Of a stretch of 64,000 nt of DNA, positions 43,887-53,143 are shown in pieces; the first letter of the stretch is position 1; each line of letters starts with the position of its first letter. A program made the translations under genes and the position numbers. The stretch covers positions 1 to 64,000 of the forward strand of contig NZ_MPZM01000002.1 in assembly GCF_002936955.1 (NCBI RefSeq), read 5' to 3'. The notes beneath the pieces are model-generated. The model had not been told where the DNA came from. It did no database searches and saw only the letters and a program-made list of their open reading frames with translations. The stretch is from Oceanisphaera arctica (lineage in GTDB: Bacteria; Pseudomonadota; Gammaproteobacteria; Enterobacterales; Aeromonadaceae).

Positions 43887-43976
43887 AGTGGCCGCAAGCG
43901 CTCTCATGTACTGGTCAGCGCCCGACTCTGTGTGTAGACTCGGCTCCCGTTTTTCAAGACAAGCCATACCGATGGT

Positions 43977-43990
43977 CATTAATATTAATG
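43977..43990. promoter_or_regulatory. Perfect 14-base palindrome upstream of speA
   Basis: CATTAATATTAATG lies 124 bases before the speA start. It is a candidate operator or promoter element. A small hairpin, CCGGGCC/GGTCCGG with one G-T pair at 44055-44075, lies between it and the gene. Confidence 0.4.
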
Positions 43991-44113
43991 TCACGGAGAT
44001 ACTTGCTGAAGCGCCGAACGCTCTATACCCTCCGAGCGTCACAAAATTATCGTACCGGGCCTTATACAGGTCCGGATCTTCTATGACCCTTACACTCAAA
44101 GGGGACAAAGAAT

Positions 44114-46018
44114 ATGGCTGAATGGTCCGCAAACGACGCGCTCAAAGTGTACAACCTGCCTTACTGGGGCGCGGGTTTCTTTCATCTGGATGATCAGGGA
44201 CGGGTGGTGGTTACCCCCGATAAAACCCGACCCGAGGCCAAAGTAGTGGTGTCCGAGGTGGTCGAGCAGCTCAAGGCCGAAGGCTACGCCGCGCCGGTGC
44301 TGCTGCGTTTTCCCGATATTATCAAAAGCCGTATCGACGCCCTGTTCAATGCCTTTAGTGGCGCCATCGAAGATTATGGTTACGAAGGCGATTACCTGAC
44401 CGTTTACCCGATCAAGGTCAACCAGCAGCGCGGTGTGCTGGACGCGGTCACCAAGGCCTACAAAGACAAGCCTCGTCTGGGCTTGGAAGCCGGCTCCAAG
44501 CCGGAGCTGCTGGCGGTACTGGCTCACAGCCACGAAACCGAGTCGGTGATCGTCTGTAACGGTTACAAAGACAAGGAATATATTCGTCTGGCGCTGCTGG
44601 GCACCAAGATGGGCCATCAGGTCTATATCGTCATCGAAAAGCTGTCCGAGCTGACCATGGTGATGGACGAGGCCAAACGCCTCAATGTAGCCCCCCGTCT
44701 CGGTGTGCGTGCACGACTGGCCTCGCAGGGCGCCGGCAAATGGCAGTCCAGCGGTGGCGAAAAGTCCAAATTTGGTCTGAGTGCGGCCCATGTGCTGAGC
44801 TTGGTCAAGCAGTTGCGCGATGCGGACTGCCTGGACTGGCTGCAGCTGCTGCACTTTCATCTGGGTTCCCAGATTGCCAACATTCGCGATATCCAGAAAG
44901 GCGTGCGTGAATGCGGCCGTTTCTATGGCGAGCTGCGTCGTATGGGCGTGCCGGTCGACATCGTCGATGTGGGCGGTGGTCTGGGCGTGGATTACGAAGG
45001 GACCCGTTCACAGAGCTATTGCTCGGCCAACTATAACCTGCGCGAATACGCAAACAATGTGGTCTGGGGTATTGGTGATGTGTGTCGCGAGTTCGACCTG
45101 CCTTATCCGCTGATCATCAGTGAATCCGGCCGGGCCATCACGGCGCACCATGCCATGCTGGTCGCCGATGTGATCAGCACCGAATCGGCAAAACCCCAGG
45201 CGGCGAAAGCGCCGGCAGACGATGCCGCCTTCCTGCTGCAGAACATCTGGGAAACCTGGGAAGACCTGTGCCAGGAAGATCCGCCACTGCTCGAAATCTA
45301 CCACGATACCGTGGCCGAGCTGGCCGATGTGCACCAGCAGTACAACATGGGTCTGATGACGCTGGAAGACAGAGCCTGGGCCGAGGAAATGCACCTCAAC
45401 ATCTGTCTGGGTATCAAGTCACGGCTGGATACGGTAAACCGGGCGCACAGACCCATTATCGACGAGCTGAACGAGAAACTGGCGGACAAGTGCTTCGTCA
45501 ACTTCTCCCTGTTCCAGTCGCTGCCCGATGCCTGGGGTATCGATCAAATCTTCCCGGTATTACCGTTGGATGGTCTGGACCGGGCGCCGACCCGTCGCGC
45601 GGTGATCCTGGACATTACCTGTGACTCGGACGGTGCCATCGATCAGTATGTCGACGGCCAGGGTGTGGAAACCACACTGCCGATGCCGGAGTTTGTTCCC
45701 GGTCAGCCCCAGTATCTGGGCTTTTTCCTGGTGGGCGCCTATCAGGAAATTCTGGGCGACATGCACAATCTGTTCGGCGATACCCACAGCGCGGAAGTGT
45801 CTGTGGACGAGCAGGGCAAGGTGGTTATCAATAACGTGAAAGCCGGCAGCACAGTGGCCGACATGCTGCGTTATGTGGACATAGATCCGACGGTGATCAA
45901 CGCCCGTTACGAAGTGCTGGTGAATCAGCCGGATCTGGACGAAGCCACCCGTACCATGATGCTGAAAGAGTTGTCAGCCGGTCTGGAAGGTTATACCTAT
46001 CTGGAAGAAGAGCTTTAA
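44114..46018 (+). CDS. speA: Biosynthetic arginine decarboxylase
   Basis: This 634-residue fold-III PLP enzyme has the PLP lysine in YLTVYPIKVNQQRGVLDAVT, the glycine loop VDVGGGLGVDYEGTRSQS and ISESGRAITAHHAMLV. It converts arginine to agmatine on the way to putrescine and spermidine. The catalytic Cys region (ILDITCDSDGAIDQYVDG) is intact. AAAGGGGACAAAG precedes the ATG. No speB follows; agmatine must be processed by a gene elsewhere. Two terminators lie downstream. Confidence 0.96.
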   Translation: MAEWSANDALKVYNLPYWGAGFFHLDDQGRVVVTPDKTRPEAKVVVSEVVEQLKAEGYAAPVLLRFPDIIKSRIDALFNAFSGAIEDYGYEGDYLTVYPIKVNQQRGVLDAVTKAYKDKPRLGLEAGSKPELLAVLAHSHETESVIVCNGYKDKEYIRLALLGTKMGHQVYIVIEKLSELTMVMDEAKRLNVAPRLGVRARLASQGAGKWQSSGGEKSKFGLSAAHVLSLVKQLRDADCLDWLQLLHFHLGSQIANIRDIQKGVRECGRFYGELRRMGVPVDIVDVGGGLGVDYEGTRSQSYCSANYNLREYANNVVWGIGDVCREFDLPYPLIISESGRAITAHHAMLVADVISTESAKPQAAKAPADDAAFLLQNIWETWEDLCQEDPPLLEIYHDTVAELADVHQQYNMGLMTLEDRAWAEEMHLNICLGIKSRLDTVNRAHRPIIDELNEKLADKCFVNFSLFQSLPDAWGIDQIFPVLPLDGLDRAPTRRAVILDITCDSDGAIDQYVDGQGVETTLPMPEFVPGQPQYLGFFLVGAYQEILGDMHNLFGDTHSAEVSVDEQGKVVINNVKAGSTVADMLRYVDIDPTVINARYEVLVNQPDLDEATRTMMLKELSAGLEGYTYLEEEL

Positions 46019-46050
46019 GCAAAGCCGTAAAACGTAAGCGGTAAATGACA

Positions 46051-46085
46051 AGCGGGAAGTCGAGATCGACTTCCCGCTTTTTATT
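46051..46085 (+). terminator. Intrinsic terminator after speA
   Basis: AGCGGGAAGTCGA and TCGACTTCCCGCT are perfect complements with a two-base centre, followed by TTTTT. Confidence 0.88.
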
Positions 46086-46100
46086 GTTCGCCTGACAGAA

Positions 46101-46146
46101 AACCAATACGGGCCTGGAGGCCGTATTTTTATGCCTGGGTGTCCGG
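46101..46146. terminator. Terminator-like repeat, copy 1 (end of putR)
   Basis: AATACGG and CCGTATT form a stem followed by TTTATG. The 46-base segment AACCAATACGGGCCTGGAGG onward is nearly identical to the one at 50811-50856 beyond putA. Confidence 0.65.
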
Positions 46147-46159
46147 TGAGCGGCCGTGC

Positions 46160-46612
46160 CTACAAGCCGATATCCTTCACACTTTCCATGACCACGAAAG
46201 TACTGGTTTGCACCACGTGCGGCAGGGTGGAGAGTTTTTCTCCCAGCACCATACGGTAAGCGACCATGTCGTTGGTGCGTACCTTCAGCAGGTAGTCGTA
46301 ACCACCGGCGATCATGTGACACTGTTCGACCTCTCCGATCTTGCGGACGGCCTTGTTAAAGGCGGTAAGGGCCTTGCTGCTGGTATCGTTGAGGGTGACC
46401 TGTACAAAGGCGATGTGATTCAGGCCCAGCTTGCCATGGTCGACCAGCGCCGTATAACCGGTGATATACCCCTGTTCTTCGAGTCGACGCATCCTCAGTT
46501 GACAGGGGGTCTTCGACAGGCCGACGCGTGAGGCCAGTTCGGTAAGTGTCATCCGGGCATCTTCCTGGAGTTCCTTAATGATCTGCAGATCTGCTCTATC
46601 CAAATTCGCCAT
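46160..46612 (-). CDS. putR: Lrp/AsnC-family regulator, probable proline-responsive PutR
   Basis: This protein of about 150 residues has the Lrp HTH (MTLTELASRVGLSKTPCQLR) and the RAM domain with GGYDYLLKVRTNDMVAYRMV. The context, divergent from putA, matches PutR activators of proline catabolism in Vibrio and related groups. The start is either ATG 46612 or ATG 46624; the first gives the family N-terminus MANLDRADLQIIKEL. The 480-base gap to putA contains a terminator without a gene. Confidence 0.87.
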   Translation of the reverse strand: MANLDRADLQIIKELQEDARMTLTELASRVGLSKTPCQLRMRRLEEQGYITGYTALVDHGKLGLNHIAFVQVTLNDTSSKALTAFNKAVRKIGEVEQCHMIAGGYDYLLKVRTNDMVAYRMVLGEKLSTLPHVVQTSTFVVMESVKDIGL

Positions 46613-46861
46613 TGTTACCGCCATTATTTAGTCTTTATTTCTATTATTTTGTTTAAATACACCCAAATAGTCCACATTTGTTTCTTTATTGGTGAAATAG
46701 ACTATTGGCTTTTCAGTGCGGTGGTAGTGTGTTTCCAACGCTGGCACCAGACCCTGGCTGAAGTACAGAAGACGAAAGTCACCGATTGTGCGCTTTTCTC
46801 CGTCAGCCCTGAGTGTGCTGCTCGAACTGGCATAGCGGAGCCTCATTTCCCCCCGGTTCCT

Positions 46862-46901
46862 GACCCCGACGACGAATGGCCGTGACGGGGTCATTTTTTT
46901 T
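46862..46901 (+). terminator. Strong intrinsic terminator inside the putR-putA gap
   Basis: TGACCCCG and CGGGGTCA form a stem with an inner loop, followed by eight T. No supported plus-strand gene ends here; putA starts 195 bases later. The rest of 46625-47096 is promoter-like AT-rich sequence. Confidence 0.75.
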
Positions 46902-47096
46902 GTGCGGCAGACCTGACCCTGAAGAGCTAGCGTGGTCTATTTTCCTGTTATTTATATTTTTGTGGTGAAAAACGAGAAATTAACATCAAAAAATAGTCAC
47001 AAGGTAATGCCAACTGGTTTCATATAGGAAATGTGACTCTCTGTTTGTGGGTAGAATGGCGACAACAAGACTGCATATACCAAGGGAGTAGGTCGG

Positions 47097-50000
47097 ATGA
47101 AAGAACAAGCACAATCGATGGCGTCCAGCCGGGAACAGATGCGTAGCAACTATCTGGCAGATGAGGCCACCGTCGTCAAGGCCCTGGCAGCCAATGCGCA
47201 GGTATCCCCCAGTGAGCGTTCCAGCATATCCGCACGGGCGATCGAGCTGGTAAAAGATGTGCGTGCCAACTCCACGCCAACCATCATGGAAAAGTTTCTG
47301 GCGCAGTACGGCCTGACCACCAAAGAGGGTGTGGCCCTGATGTGTATGGCCGAAGCCCTGCTGCGGGTGCCGGACAAGAGCACCATCGACGAGCTTATCG
47401 AAGACAAGATTTCATCCGGCAACTGGGCCGAACACCGTGGCCGTTCCGGCTCCTCGCTGATCAACAGCTCCACCTGGGCACTGCTGGTGACCGGCAAGCT
47501 GCTCTCACCGGTCGACCGGAAAGGGTTGGCGAGCACACTGCGTGGCATGGTCAAGCGTCTCGGCGAGCCCGTGGTGCGCACGGCCGTTGCTCAGGCCATG
47601 AAGGAGATGGGACGCCAGTTCGTTCTGGGTCGCAACATCGAAGAAGCACTCAAGCGCGCGAAAAGCTATGAGTCGCGGGGCTATACCTACTCCTACGACA
47701 TGCTGGGAGAGGCTGCCCGTACCGACGGGGATGCGCTGCGCTATCACCGCGCCTATTCCGATGCCATCAAATCCCTGGCTCCGCACTGTGTACACCAGGA
47801 AATTCGCAAGAACCCGGGTATTTCGGTCAAGTTGTCGGCGCTGCACGCTCGCTACGAATTCGGCCAGCAAGAGCGGGTCATGAACGAGTTGGTGCCCCGC
47901 GCTCTGGAACTGGCCAGACAGGCCAAGGCTGCCAACATGGGCTTCAATATCGATGCGGAAGAAGCCGATCGCCTGGATCTGTCTCTGGACGTGATCGAGG
48001 CGGTGCTGTCCGATCCCTCGCTGGCGGGCTGGGACGGCTTTGGTGTCGTGGTTCAGGCATTCGGCAAGCGGGCTGCTCATGTGCTTGACTGGCTGTATGC
48101 ACTGTCCGAGAAGCTGGATCGACGCATCATGGTACGCTTGGTAAAAGGTGCCTACTGGGATGCGGAGATCAAACGTGCCCAGGTGATGGGACTGAAGGAT
48201 TTTCCGGTCTTCACCCGCAAGGTCAACAGCGATCTGTCTTACATTTCCTGCGCCAGAAAACTGCTGGCCATGACCGATCGCATCTATCCCCAGTTCGCGA
48301 CCCACAATGCCCATTCGGTATCGGCCATTCTGGAACTGGCTCAGGGTCGGGACTGCTTCGAATTTCAGCGTCTGCATGGCATGGGCGAATCGCTGCATGA
48401 TGCCGTTCTCACCAAGCAGGGAACGCGCTGCCGTATCTACGCGCCCGTGGGTGCCCACCAGGATCTGTTGGCCTATCTGGTACGACGCCTGCTCGAGAAC
48501 GGTGCCAACAGCTCCTTCGTCAACCAGATTGTCGATACCCGCATCCAGCCCGAAGATATCGCCCGCGACCCCTTCGATACCGTTGCTACAATGGGAGATG
48601 CGGTGTCGAGCAAAATCATTGCCCGCCCGGCCGATCTGTATGGTGCCGAGCGCCTCAATGCCAAGGGCTGGGATATTACCGACCCGGTAGAAGTGGCCGA
48701 GATCGAAGAAGGGCGTGGTCGCTTCAAGAGCCATCAGTGGACCGGCGGCCCCGTGCTGGCCTGCGAGGTGCAGGGCGGCGAGGTGCAGGAAGTGCGCAAC
48801 CCGGCCAAGCCGTCTGATCTGGTGGGTCATGTTACCCAGGCCTCGAAGGAAGATATCGAAGGCGCCATCCGCGAAGCACAAACGGGCTTCCAGGTCTGGT
48901 CCGCCTTGTCGGTGGAGGATCGGGCCAGCCGCATTCGCCGTGTGGCCGATCTGTTTGAAGAGCATGTCCACGAGCTGTTCGCCCTGGCGACCCGAGAAGC
49001 GGGCAAGAGCCTGCTCGATGGTGTGGCCGAAATTCGCGAAGCCGTCGACTTTGCCCGTTACTACCCGAACGAAGCGGTGCGCAATCAGGAGTTTGGTGCC
49101 GGGCGTGGTGTTATTGCCTGTATTTCGCCCTGGAACTTCCCGCTGGCAATCTTTGCCGGTCAGGTACTGGCGGGGCTGGCGGCAGGCAATGCCGTTATCG
49201 CCAAGCCGGCCGGCCAGACCGCACTGCTCGCCACCCGGGCGGTCGAGCTGATGCATGAAGCCGGGATCCCCAAGGGAGCTATTCAGCTGCTGCCCGGCAG
49301 CGGCAGCACCGTCGGTGCGGCGCTGACCTCGGATCCCCGTATCGCTGGCGTCTGCTTTACCGGCTCCACCGCCACGGCCCAGCACATCAACAAGGTGATG
49401 GCCGAGTCAATGGCGCCGGATGCCCCTCTGGTGGCCGAAACCGGCGGCCTGAACGCCATGATAGTGGACTCCACCGCACTGCCGGAGCAGGTGATACGCG
49501 ATGTACTGGCTTCCTCTTTCCAGAGTGCCGGTCAGCGTTGCTCCGCCCTGCGTATGCTCTATGTGCAGAAGGATATCGCCGATCACCTGCTGGAGATGCT
49601 GTTCGGCGCCATGGACGAGTTGAGCGTGGGTGATCCCTGGTTGCTGTCTACCGATGTGGGCCCGGTGATCGACGACAATGCCAAGCAGGGTATCGAAGCG
49701 CATTGCAAAAAATTCGCTGCCATGGGACGGGTGCTCAAGCAGTTGCCTGTACCTGCCGAGGGGCGCTTTGTGGCACCGACGGTGATCAGGCTGGAAGGCA
49801 TTCATGAGCTGGAAGAGGAAATCTTCGGGCCTGTACTGCACGTGGCTACCTTCGAGGCGAACGAAATCGAGCAGGTTGTCGACCAGATCAACGCCCAGGG
49901 CTTTGGCCTGACCTTCGGCCTGCATACCCGGGTCGACAAGCGGGTTGAGCGCATCGTTAACCGGGTCAAGGTGGGCAATATCTACGTCAACCGCAACCAG

Positions 50001-50708
50001 ATTGGTGCCATCGTCGGCTCTCAGCCCTTTGGTGGCGAGGGACTGTCGGGCACGGGTCCGAAAGCGGGTGGCCCCCAGTATGTGCGCCGCTTCATGAAGA
50101 CCGACGCGGTAGCGACGGTGGGCGCCGCCGGGGCAGAAACGGTCACCGCAGATCAGCTGCAGCGTGCGATCACTCAGCTGGACGTGAAGACCTGGTCCGT
50201 TGCCCGAGATCGTGCGGCGCGGCTGCAGCCCGTCTTTGGTTCCGTACCCGCGGCACTCGATGCCGCACCGGAAGAGATGCCGGGACCGACCGGGGAGCTG
50301 AACCGGCTGTCCTGCCGTCCTCGTGGTGTCGTGCTGTGTCTGGGGCCGGATCTGGCCTCGGCAATGAAGCAGGCCGGCATTGCCCTGTCGCAGGGTAATG
50401 GCGTGGTCGTGGTGGCGCCGGGAGCACAAGCGGCACTGGACGGCGCGACAGGTATTCCCGTGCTGGGGCTGGATGGTTTGTTGCAGCCTGTCGCCCTGGA
50501 AACCGTTGGCGGGTTTGAGGCGCTGGTCAGCGCGGCCACCGAGCCGATGCTGCGGAAATACCGTGTTGCCCTGGCGCAACGTGATGGTGCCTTGTTGCCG
50601 CTGTTGACCGGGCAGGATGCGCCCGAGCGCTTCGTGATCGAGCGCCATCTCTGTGTCGATACCACGGCGGCCGGCGGCAACGCCAGCCTGATTGCGGCAT
50701 CCGAGTAA
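47097..50708 (+). CDS. putA: Bifunctional proline dehydrogenase / glutamate-semialdehyde dehydrogenase PutA
   Basis: This 1203-residue protein combines a PRODH barrel (about residues 190-500, with GISVKLSALHARYE, GFNIDAEEADRLDLSLDV, VRLVKGAYWDAEIKRAQ and FATHNAHS) and an aldehyde dehydrogenase (about 600-1020, with SPWNFPLAIFAGQVLAGLAA, VAETGGLNAMIVDSTA and the catalytic Cys in SAGQRCSALRML). A C-terminal domain of 150 residues closes the channel. Unlike E. coli PutA it lacks the N-terminal ribbon-helix-helix, so it is not a repressor; the divergent PutR fills that role. It oxidises proline to glutamate at the membrane. Confidence 0.96.
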   Translation: MKEQAQSMASSREQMRSNYLADEATVVKALAANAQVSPSERSSISARAIELVKDVRANSTPTIMEKFLAQYGLTTKEGVALMCMAEALLRVPDKSTIDELIEDKISSGNWAEHRGRSGSSLINSSTWALLVTGKLLSPVDRKGLASTLRGMVKRLGEPVVRTAVAQAMKEMGRQFVLGRNIEEALKRAKSYESRGYTYSYDMLGEAARTDGDALRYHRAYSDAIKSLAPHCVHQEIRKNPGISVKLSALHARYEFGQQERVMNELVPRALELARQAKAANMGFNIDAEEADRLDLSLDVIEAVLSDPSLAGWDGFGVVVQAFGKRAAHVLDWLYALSEKLDRRIMVRLVKGAYWDAEIKRAQVMGLKDFPVFTRKVNSDLSYISCARKLLAMTDRIYPQFATHNAHSVSAILELAQGRDCFEFQRLHGMGESLHDAVLTKQGTRCRIYAPVGAHQDLLAYLVRRLLENGANSSFVNQIVDTRIQPEDIARDPFDTVATMGDAVSSKIIARPADLYGAERLNAKGWDITDPVEVAEIEEGRGRFKSHQWTGGPVLACEVQGGEVQEVRNPAKPSDLVGHVTQASKEDIEGAIREAQTGFQVWSALSVEDRASRIRRVADLFEEHVHELFALATREAGKSLLDGVAEIREAVDFARYYPNEAVRNQEFGAGRGVIACISPWNFPLAIFAGQVLAGLAAGNAVIAKPAGQTALLATRAVELMHEAGIPKGAIQLLPGSGSTVGAALTSDPRIAGVCFTGSTATAQHINKVMAESMAPDAPLVAETGGLNAMIVDSTALPEQVIRDVLASSFQSAGQRCSALRMLYVQKDIADHLLEMLFGAMDELSVGDPWLLSTDVGPVIDDNAKQGIEAHCKKFAAMGRVLKQLPVPAEGRFVAPTVIRLEGIHELEEEIFGPVLHVATFEANEIEQVVDQINAQGFGLTFGLHTRVDKRVERIVNRVKVGNIYVNRNQIGAIVGSQPFGGEGLSGTGPKAGGPQYVRRFMKTDAVATVGAAGAETVTADQLQRAITQLDVKTWSVARDRAARLQPVFGSVPAALDAAPEEMPGPTGELNRLSCRPRGVVLCLGPDLASAMKQAGIALSQGNGVVVVAPGAQAALDGATGIPVLGLDGLLQPVALETVGGFEALVSAATEPMLRKYRVALAQRDGALLPLLTGQDAPERFVIERHLCVDTTAAGGNASLIAASE

Positions 50709-50810
50709 GCGTTATCGCGTATCTCGCGACAGCTCCCCGGACTGCTATTTCGGGGTTGATATGACAAGCAAACAGATCGTTTAAAGGGGTTGGTATTACC
50801 ACCCACAGCA

Positions 50811-50856
50811 AACCAATACGGGCCTAGCGCCCGTATTTTTATGCCTGAGTGTCAGG
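50811..50856. terminator. Terminator-like repeat, copy 2 (between putA and the AI-2E gene)
   Basis: AATACGGGC and GCCCGTATT form the stem, with TTTATG after it. It serves the convergent putA and AI-2E genes, overlapping the stop of the latter. It is the near-identical partner of the repeat at 46101. Confidence 0.75.
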
Positions 50857-51903
50857 GGTCAGGCTGTGCAACCACTCCCGCCAGATGGCCACCAGCAGCG
50901 CCATCAGTACCGGGCCGACAAAGAGGCCGACAATGCCCATGGTGGTGACTCCGCCGATCAGACCGAAAAAAGTCGGTAGAAACGGCAGCTTGATGGGGCC
51001 ACCCACCAGACGGGGACGTATGGTCTTGTCCACGATAAACAGTTCAATCGCTCCCCACAGGAATAGGCCGACCGCCGCCACCATGTTGCCGGAACCCGCC
51101 AGATAGAGCGACACCAGGGTAAAGGAGAGCGGGGCGCCGCCGGGCACCAGAGCCATGAAGCCGGTCAGCATGCCCAGCGCCACCGGCGAGGGGACGCCGG
51201 CCACGGCATAGGCGATGCCCAGTACCACGCCTTCGCCGAGGGCGATCAGCCCCATGCCGGTGACGGTGGAGCTGACGGTGGCCGGTACCATGCGCGAAAA
51301 GCGGGCCCAGTGCTCGGCCAGCACCGACTCGCCCACCCTATCGAGCTGGCGGGCCAGTACCTGACCGTCTTTATAGATGAAGAACAGGGTGATCAGCATG
51401 AAGATCAAGATCAGAAACAGATGAAAGGCCCGGCTGCCGAGCGTCAGTATCCAGCGATAGATGCTGCCGAGTTGTTCGCCGCTGAGCAGACGCACCAGCT
51501 CGCTGAGTGCCTGGGGCTCGGCCACATACTGATCCCAGTAGGGCGTCAGCCAGTTACCCAGTGCGGGTAACGCCTTTATCCATTCCGGCATGGCCGCGCC
51601 CTGCCGGTTGACATCGATAAGCAGCTCGACCCAGCCCTTGATTTCTCCGAAGGCGTAGGCAAAGGCAAAAGACAGCGGCACCACCAGGACTAACATGACC
51701 AGCAGCACGGCGAGGCTGGCGGCAATCATATCCTTGCCCCCGCACAGGCGCAGCAGCCGGTGATAGAGCGGCCAGCTGGCAAAGCCGATGATCAGGGCGC
51801 CCAGTACCGGCACCAGAAAGTCATTAAAAAAGTAAACGGCTACCACCAGCAGAAAGATCAGCAGCCAGCGGGAAATCGGATTATCGGGCAGGGTCTTGAA
51901 CAT
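50839..51903 (-). CDS. AI-2E family transporter
   Basis: This protein of about 354 residues has the eight-helix AI-2E (PerM/YdiK/TqsA) pattern: RWLLIFLLVVAVYFFNDFLV at the start, a soluble central segment, and the C-terminal signature PGGAPLSFTLVSLYLAGSGN, DKTIRPRLVGGPIKLPFLPT and FFGLIGGVTTMGIVGLFVGP. It resembles YdiK. Members export small molecules or exchange Na+/H+; the substrate is not decided. ATG 51903 begins FKTLPDNPISRW, the family start; the frame continues to 51936. No good ribosome-binding site is visible for either. Confidence 0.88.
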   Translation of the reverse strand: MFKTLPDNPISRWLLIFLLVVAVYFFNDFLVPVLGALIIGFASWPLYHRLLRLCGGKDMIAASLAVLLVMLVLVVPLSFAFAYAFGEIKGWVELLIDVNRQGAAMPEWIKALPALGNWLTPYWDQYVAEPQALSELVRLLSGEQLGSIYRWILTLGSRAFHLFLILIFMLITLFFIYKDGQVLARQLDRVGESVLAEHWARFSRMVPATVSSTVTGMGLIALGEGVVLGIAYAVAGVPSPVALGMLTGFMALVPGGAPLSFTLVSLYLAGSGNMVAAVGLFLWGAIELFIVDKTIRPRLVGGPIKLPFLPTFFGLIGGVTTMGIVGLFVGPVLMALLVAIWREWLHSLTPDTQA

Positions 51904-52027
51904 GTTGAACTCGAGAGGTATCACTGCGCAGAGCATATCCTCAGGCGTGCCGATGCGCCAGCATCATCGGGAAGGGACGCCAAGGCGCCGGTGTGTATTG
52001 TCAGTAGACAGAGCCTGAGCTATCGGC

Positions 52028-52192
52028 TTATTCACCCGGCTGGTCGGACTGTGCCAGTTTGCGTTCACAGTCTGTTCTGACGATGGCCAGCGCTGCCAGG
52101 GCAACGGCCGGATCCACGCCATTGAGCTCCAGTATTTCAATCAAATCGACAGCCAGTTGTACTTCTGTCGGGGCATTGGCCAGGGTCATCAT
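52028..52192 (-). CDS. ybaM: YbaM family protein (DUF2496)
   Basis: The gene codes for 54 residues: MMTLANAPTEVQLAVDLIEI, then LELNGVDPAVALAALAIVRT and DCERKLAQSDQPGE. It matches the YbaM pattern (NAP-x2-V-x-LAVDLI .. L.ALxIV..D.E.KL). The ATG at 52192 has CGGAG six bases upstream; an ATG at 52189 follows. The function is unknown. A terminator lies upstream in its leader at 52279-52303. Confidence 0.82.
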   Translation of the reverse strand: MMTLANAPTEVQLAVDLIEILELNGVDPAVALAALAIVRTDCERKLAQSDQPGE

Positions 52193-52278
52193 GTTGCTCC
52201 GTTTTCATGTTTGGTTGCCGGACGCCTATTGTACGCAAAAGCGGATTTACCAAGTCAAGAATGTCTGGAATAGCGGGC

Positions 52279-52303
52279 AAAAAAATGCCCAGCAAGGCTG
52301 GGC
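52279..52303 (-). terminator. Minus-strand intrinsic terminator between psrA and ybaM
   Basis: On the minus strand GCCCAGC-CTT-GCTGGGC is followed by ATTTTTTT. No minus-strand gene ends here: psrA starts to the right on the plus strand and ybaM starts 87 bases further left. Confidence 0.8.
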
Positions 52304-52440
52304 GAAGACTTAGTGCTTAATTGCAGTGGCATTACATTGGAGCGGAGAAGTGTCTGAAGGTTCCCGATAAATGAGCCAAAAAGGGAAAAACTTATCACGG
52401 CGGTTTAGCTTGACAGTCACCGGTCATGAAACGTAAATTT

Positions 52441-52454
52441 CAAACAGTTGTTTT
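52441..52454 (+). promoter_or_regulatory. PsrA-like box upstream of psrA
   Basis: CAAAC-AGTT-GTTTT fits the PsrA motif (C/GAAAC N2-4 GTTTG/C). It lies 17 bases before the preferred start of the regulator gene, the right position for autoregulation. Confidence 0.6.
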
Positions 52455-52470
52455 ATTTTTGAGGTGGGCT

Positions 52471-53112
52471 GTGAGCAAAGGTGTAGGAAAAAAAGATACC
52501 AAGCAGAAGATACTCAATGCCGCCGAGGTGTTGTTTGCCGAGCAGGGGTTCAACGATACCTCGCTGCGGCTGATCACCAGCGCGGCCGACGTAAATCTGG
52601 CTTCGGTCAATTATCACTTCGGCTCCAAGAAAGACTTGATAAAGGCGGTGATGGATCGCTATCTGGCTATTTTCATGCCCAGAGCCGATGCGGCGCTGCG
52701 ACAGCTGCTGAGTGAGCCCGCCATTAATCTGCATCAGGTATTCGATTGTTTTGTGGCGCCACTGATGGAGCTGACGGTTATCAAGCGTCGGGGGCCCGAA
52801 ATCTTTTTGCAGCTACTGGGCCGGGGCTATATCGATAATCAGGGCTTTTTGCGCTGGTTTATCGTCAATCATTATGGCGAGGTGCTGGAACACTTTACCC
52901 AGGCCATTCACAAGGCGGCGCCGGAATTATCATCTGCCGATGTGTTCTGGCGATTGCACTTCACCCTGGGTACCGTGGTGTTCACCATGGCGTCCAGTGA
53001 AGCATTGCGCGACATTGCCAAAGCCGATTTCGATGAAGACATCGATGTGGAAGGGCTGGTGCGTAAGGTGATCCCTTATCTGGCCAGTGGCGTGGGCGCC
53101 AAACCCTGTTGA
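52471..53112 (+). CDS. psrA: TetR-family regulator of fatty acid degradation, PsrA-like
   Basis: This 213-residue protein has a TetR HTH (LNAAEVLFAEQGFNDTSLRL and NLASVNYHFGSKKDLIKAV) closely resembling Pseudomonas PsrA, which represses beta-oxidation genes and is released by long-chain acyl compounds. The C-terminal ligand domain includes VFWRLHFTLGTVVFTMAS, again PsrA-like. The start is GTG 52471, with GAGGTGGG upstream; the ATG at 52426 would place the PsrA box inside the gene. fadE follows 31 bases later. Confidence 0.87.
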   Translation: MSKGVGKKDTKQKILNAAEVLFAEQGFNDTSLRLITSAADVNLASVNYHFGSKKDLIKAVMDRYLAIFMPRADAALRQLLSEPAINLHQVFDCFVAPLMELTVIKRRGPEIFLQLLGRGYIDNQGFLRWFIVNHYGEVLEHFTQAIHKAAPELSSADVFWRLHFTLGTVVFTMASSEALRDIAKADFDEDIDVEGLVRKVIPYLASGVGAKPC

Positions 53113-53143
53113 GTGACCATATCGGTTAATGAGGAGAGGGAAC

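Noticed and set aside
46628-46894. 88-codon minus-strand frame in the putR-putA gap
   Set aside because: It crosses the promoter region of both genes and has no start context or recognisable sequence.
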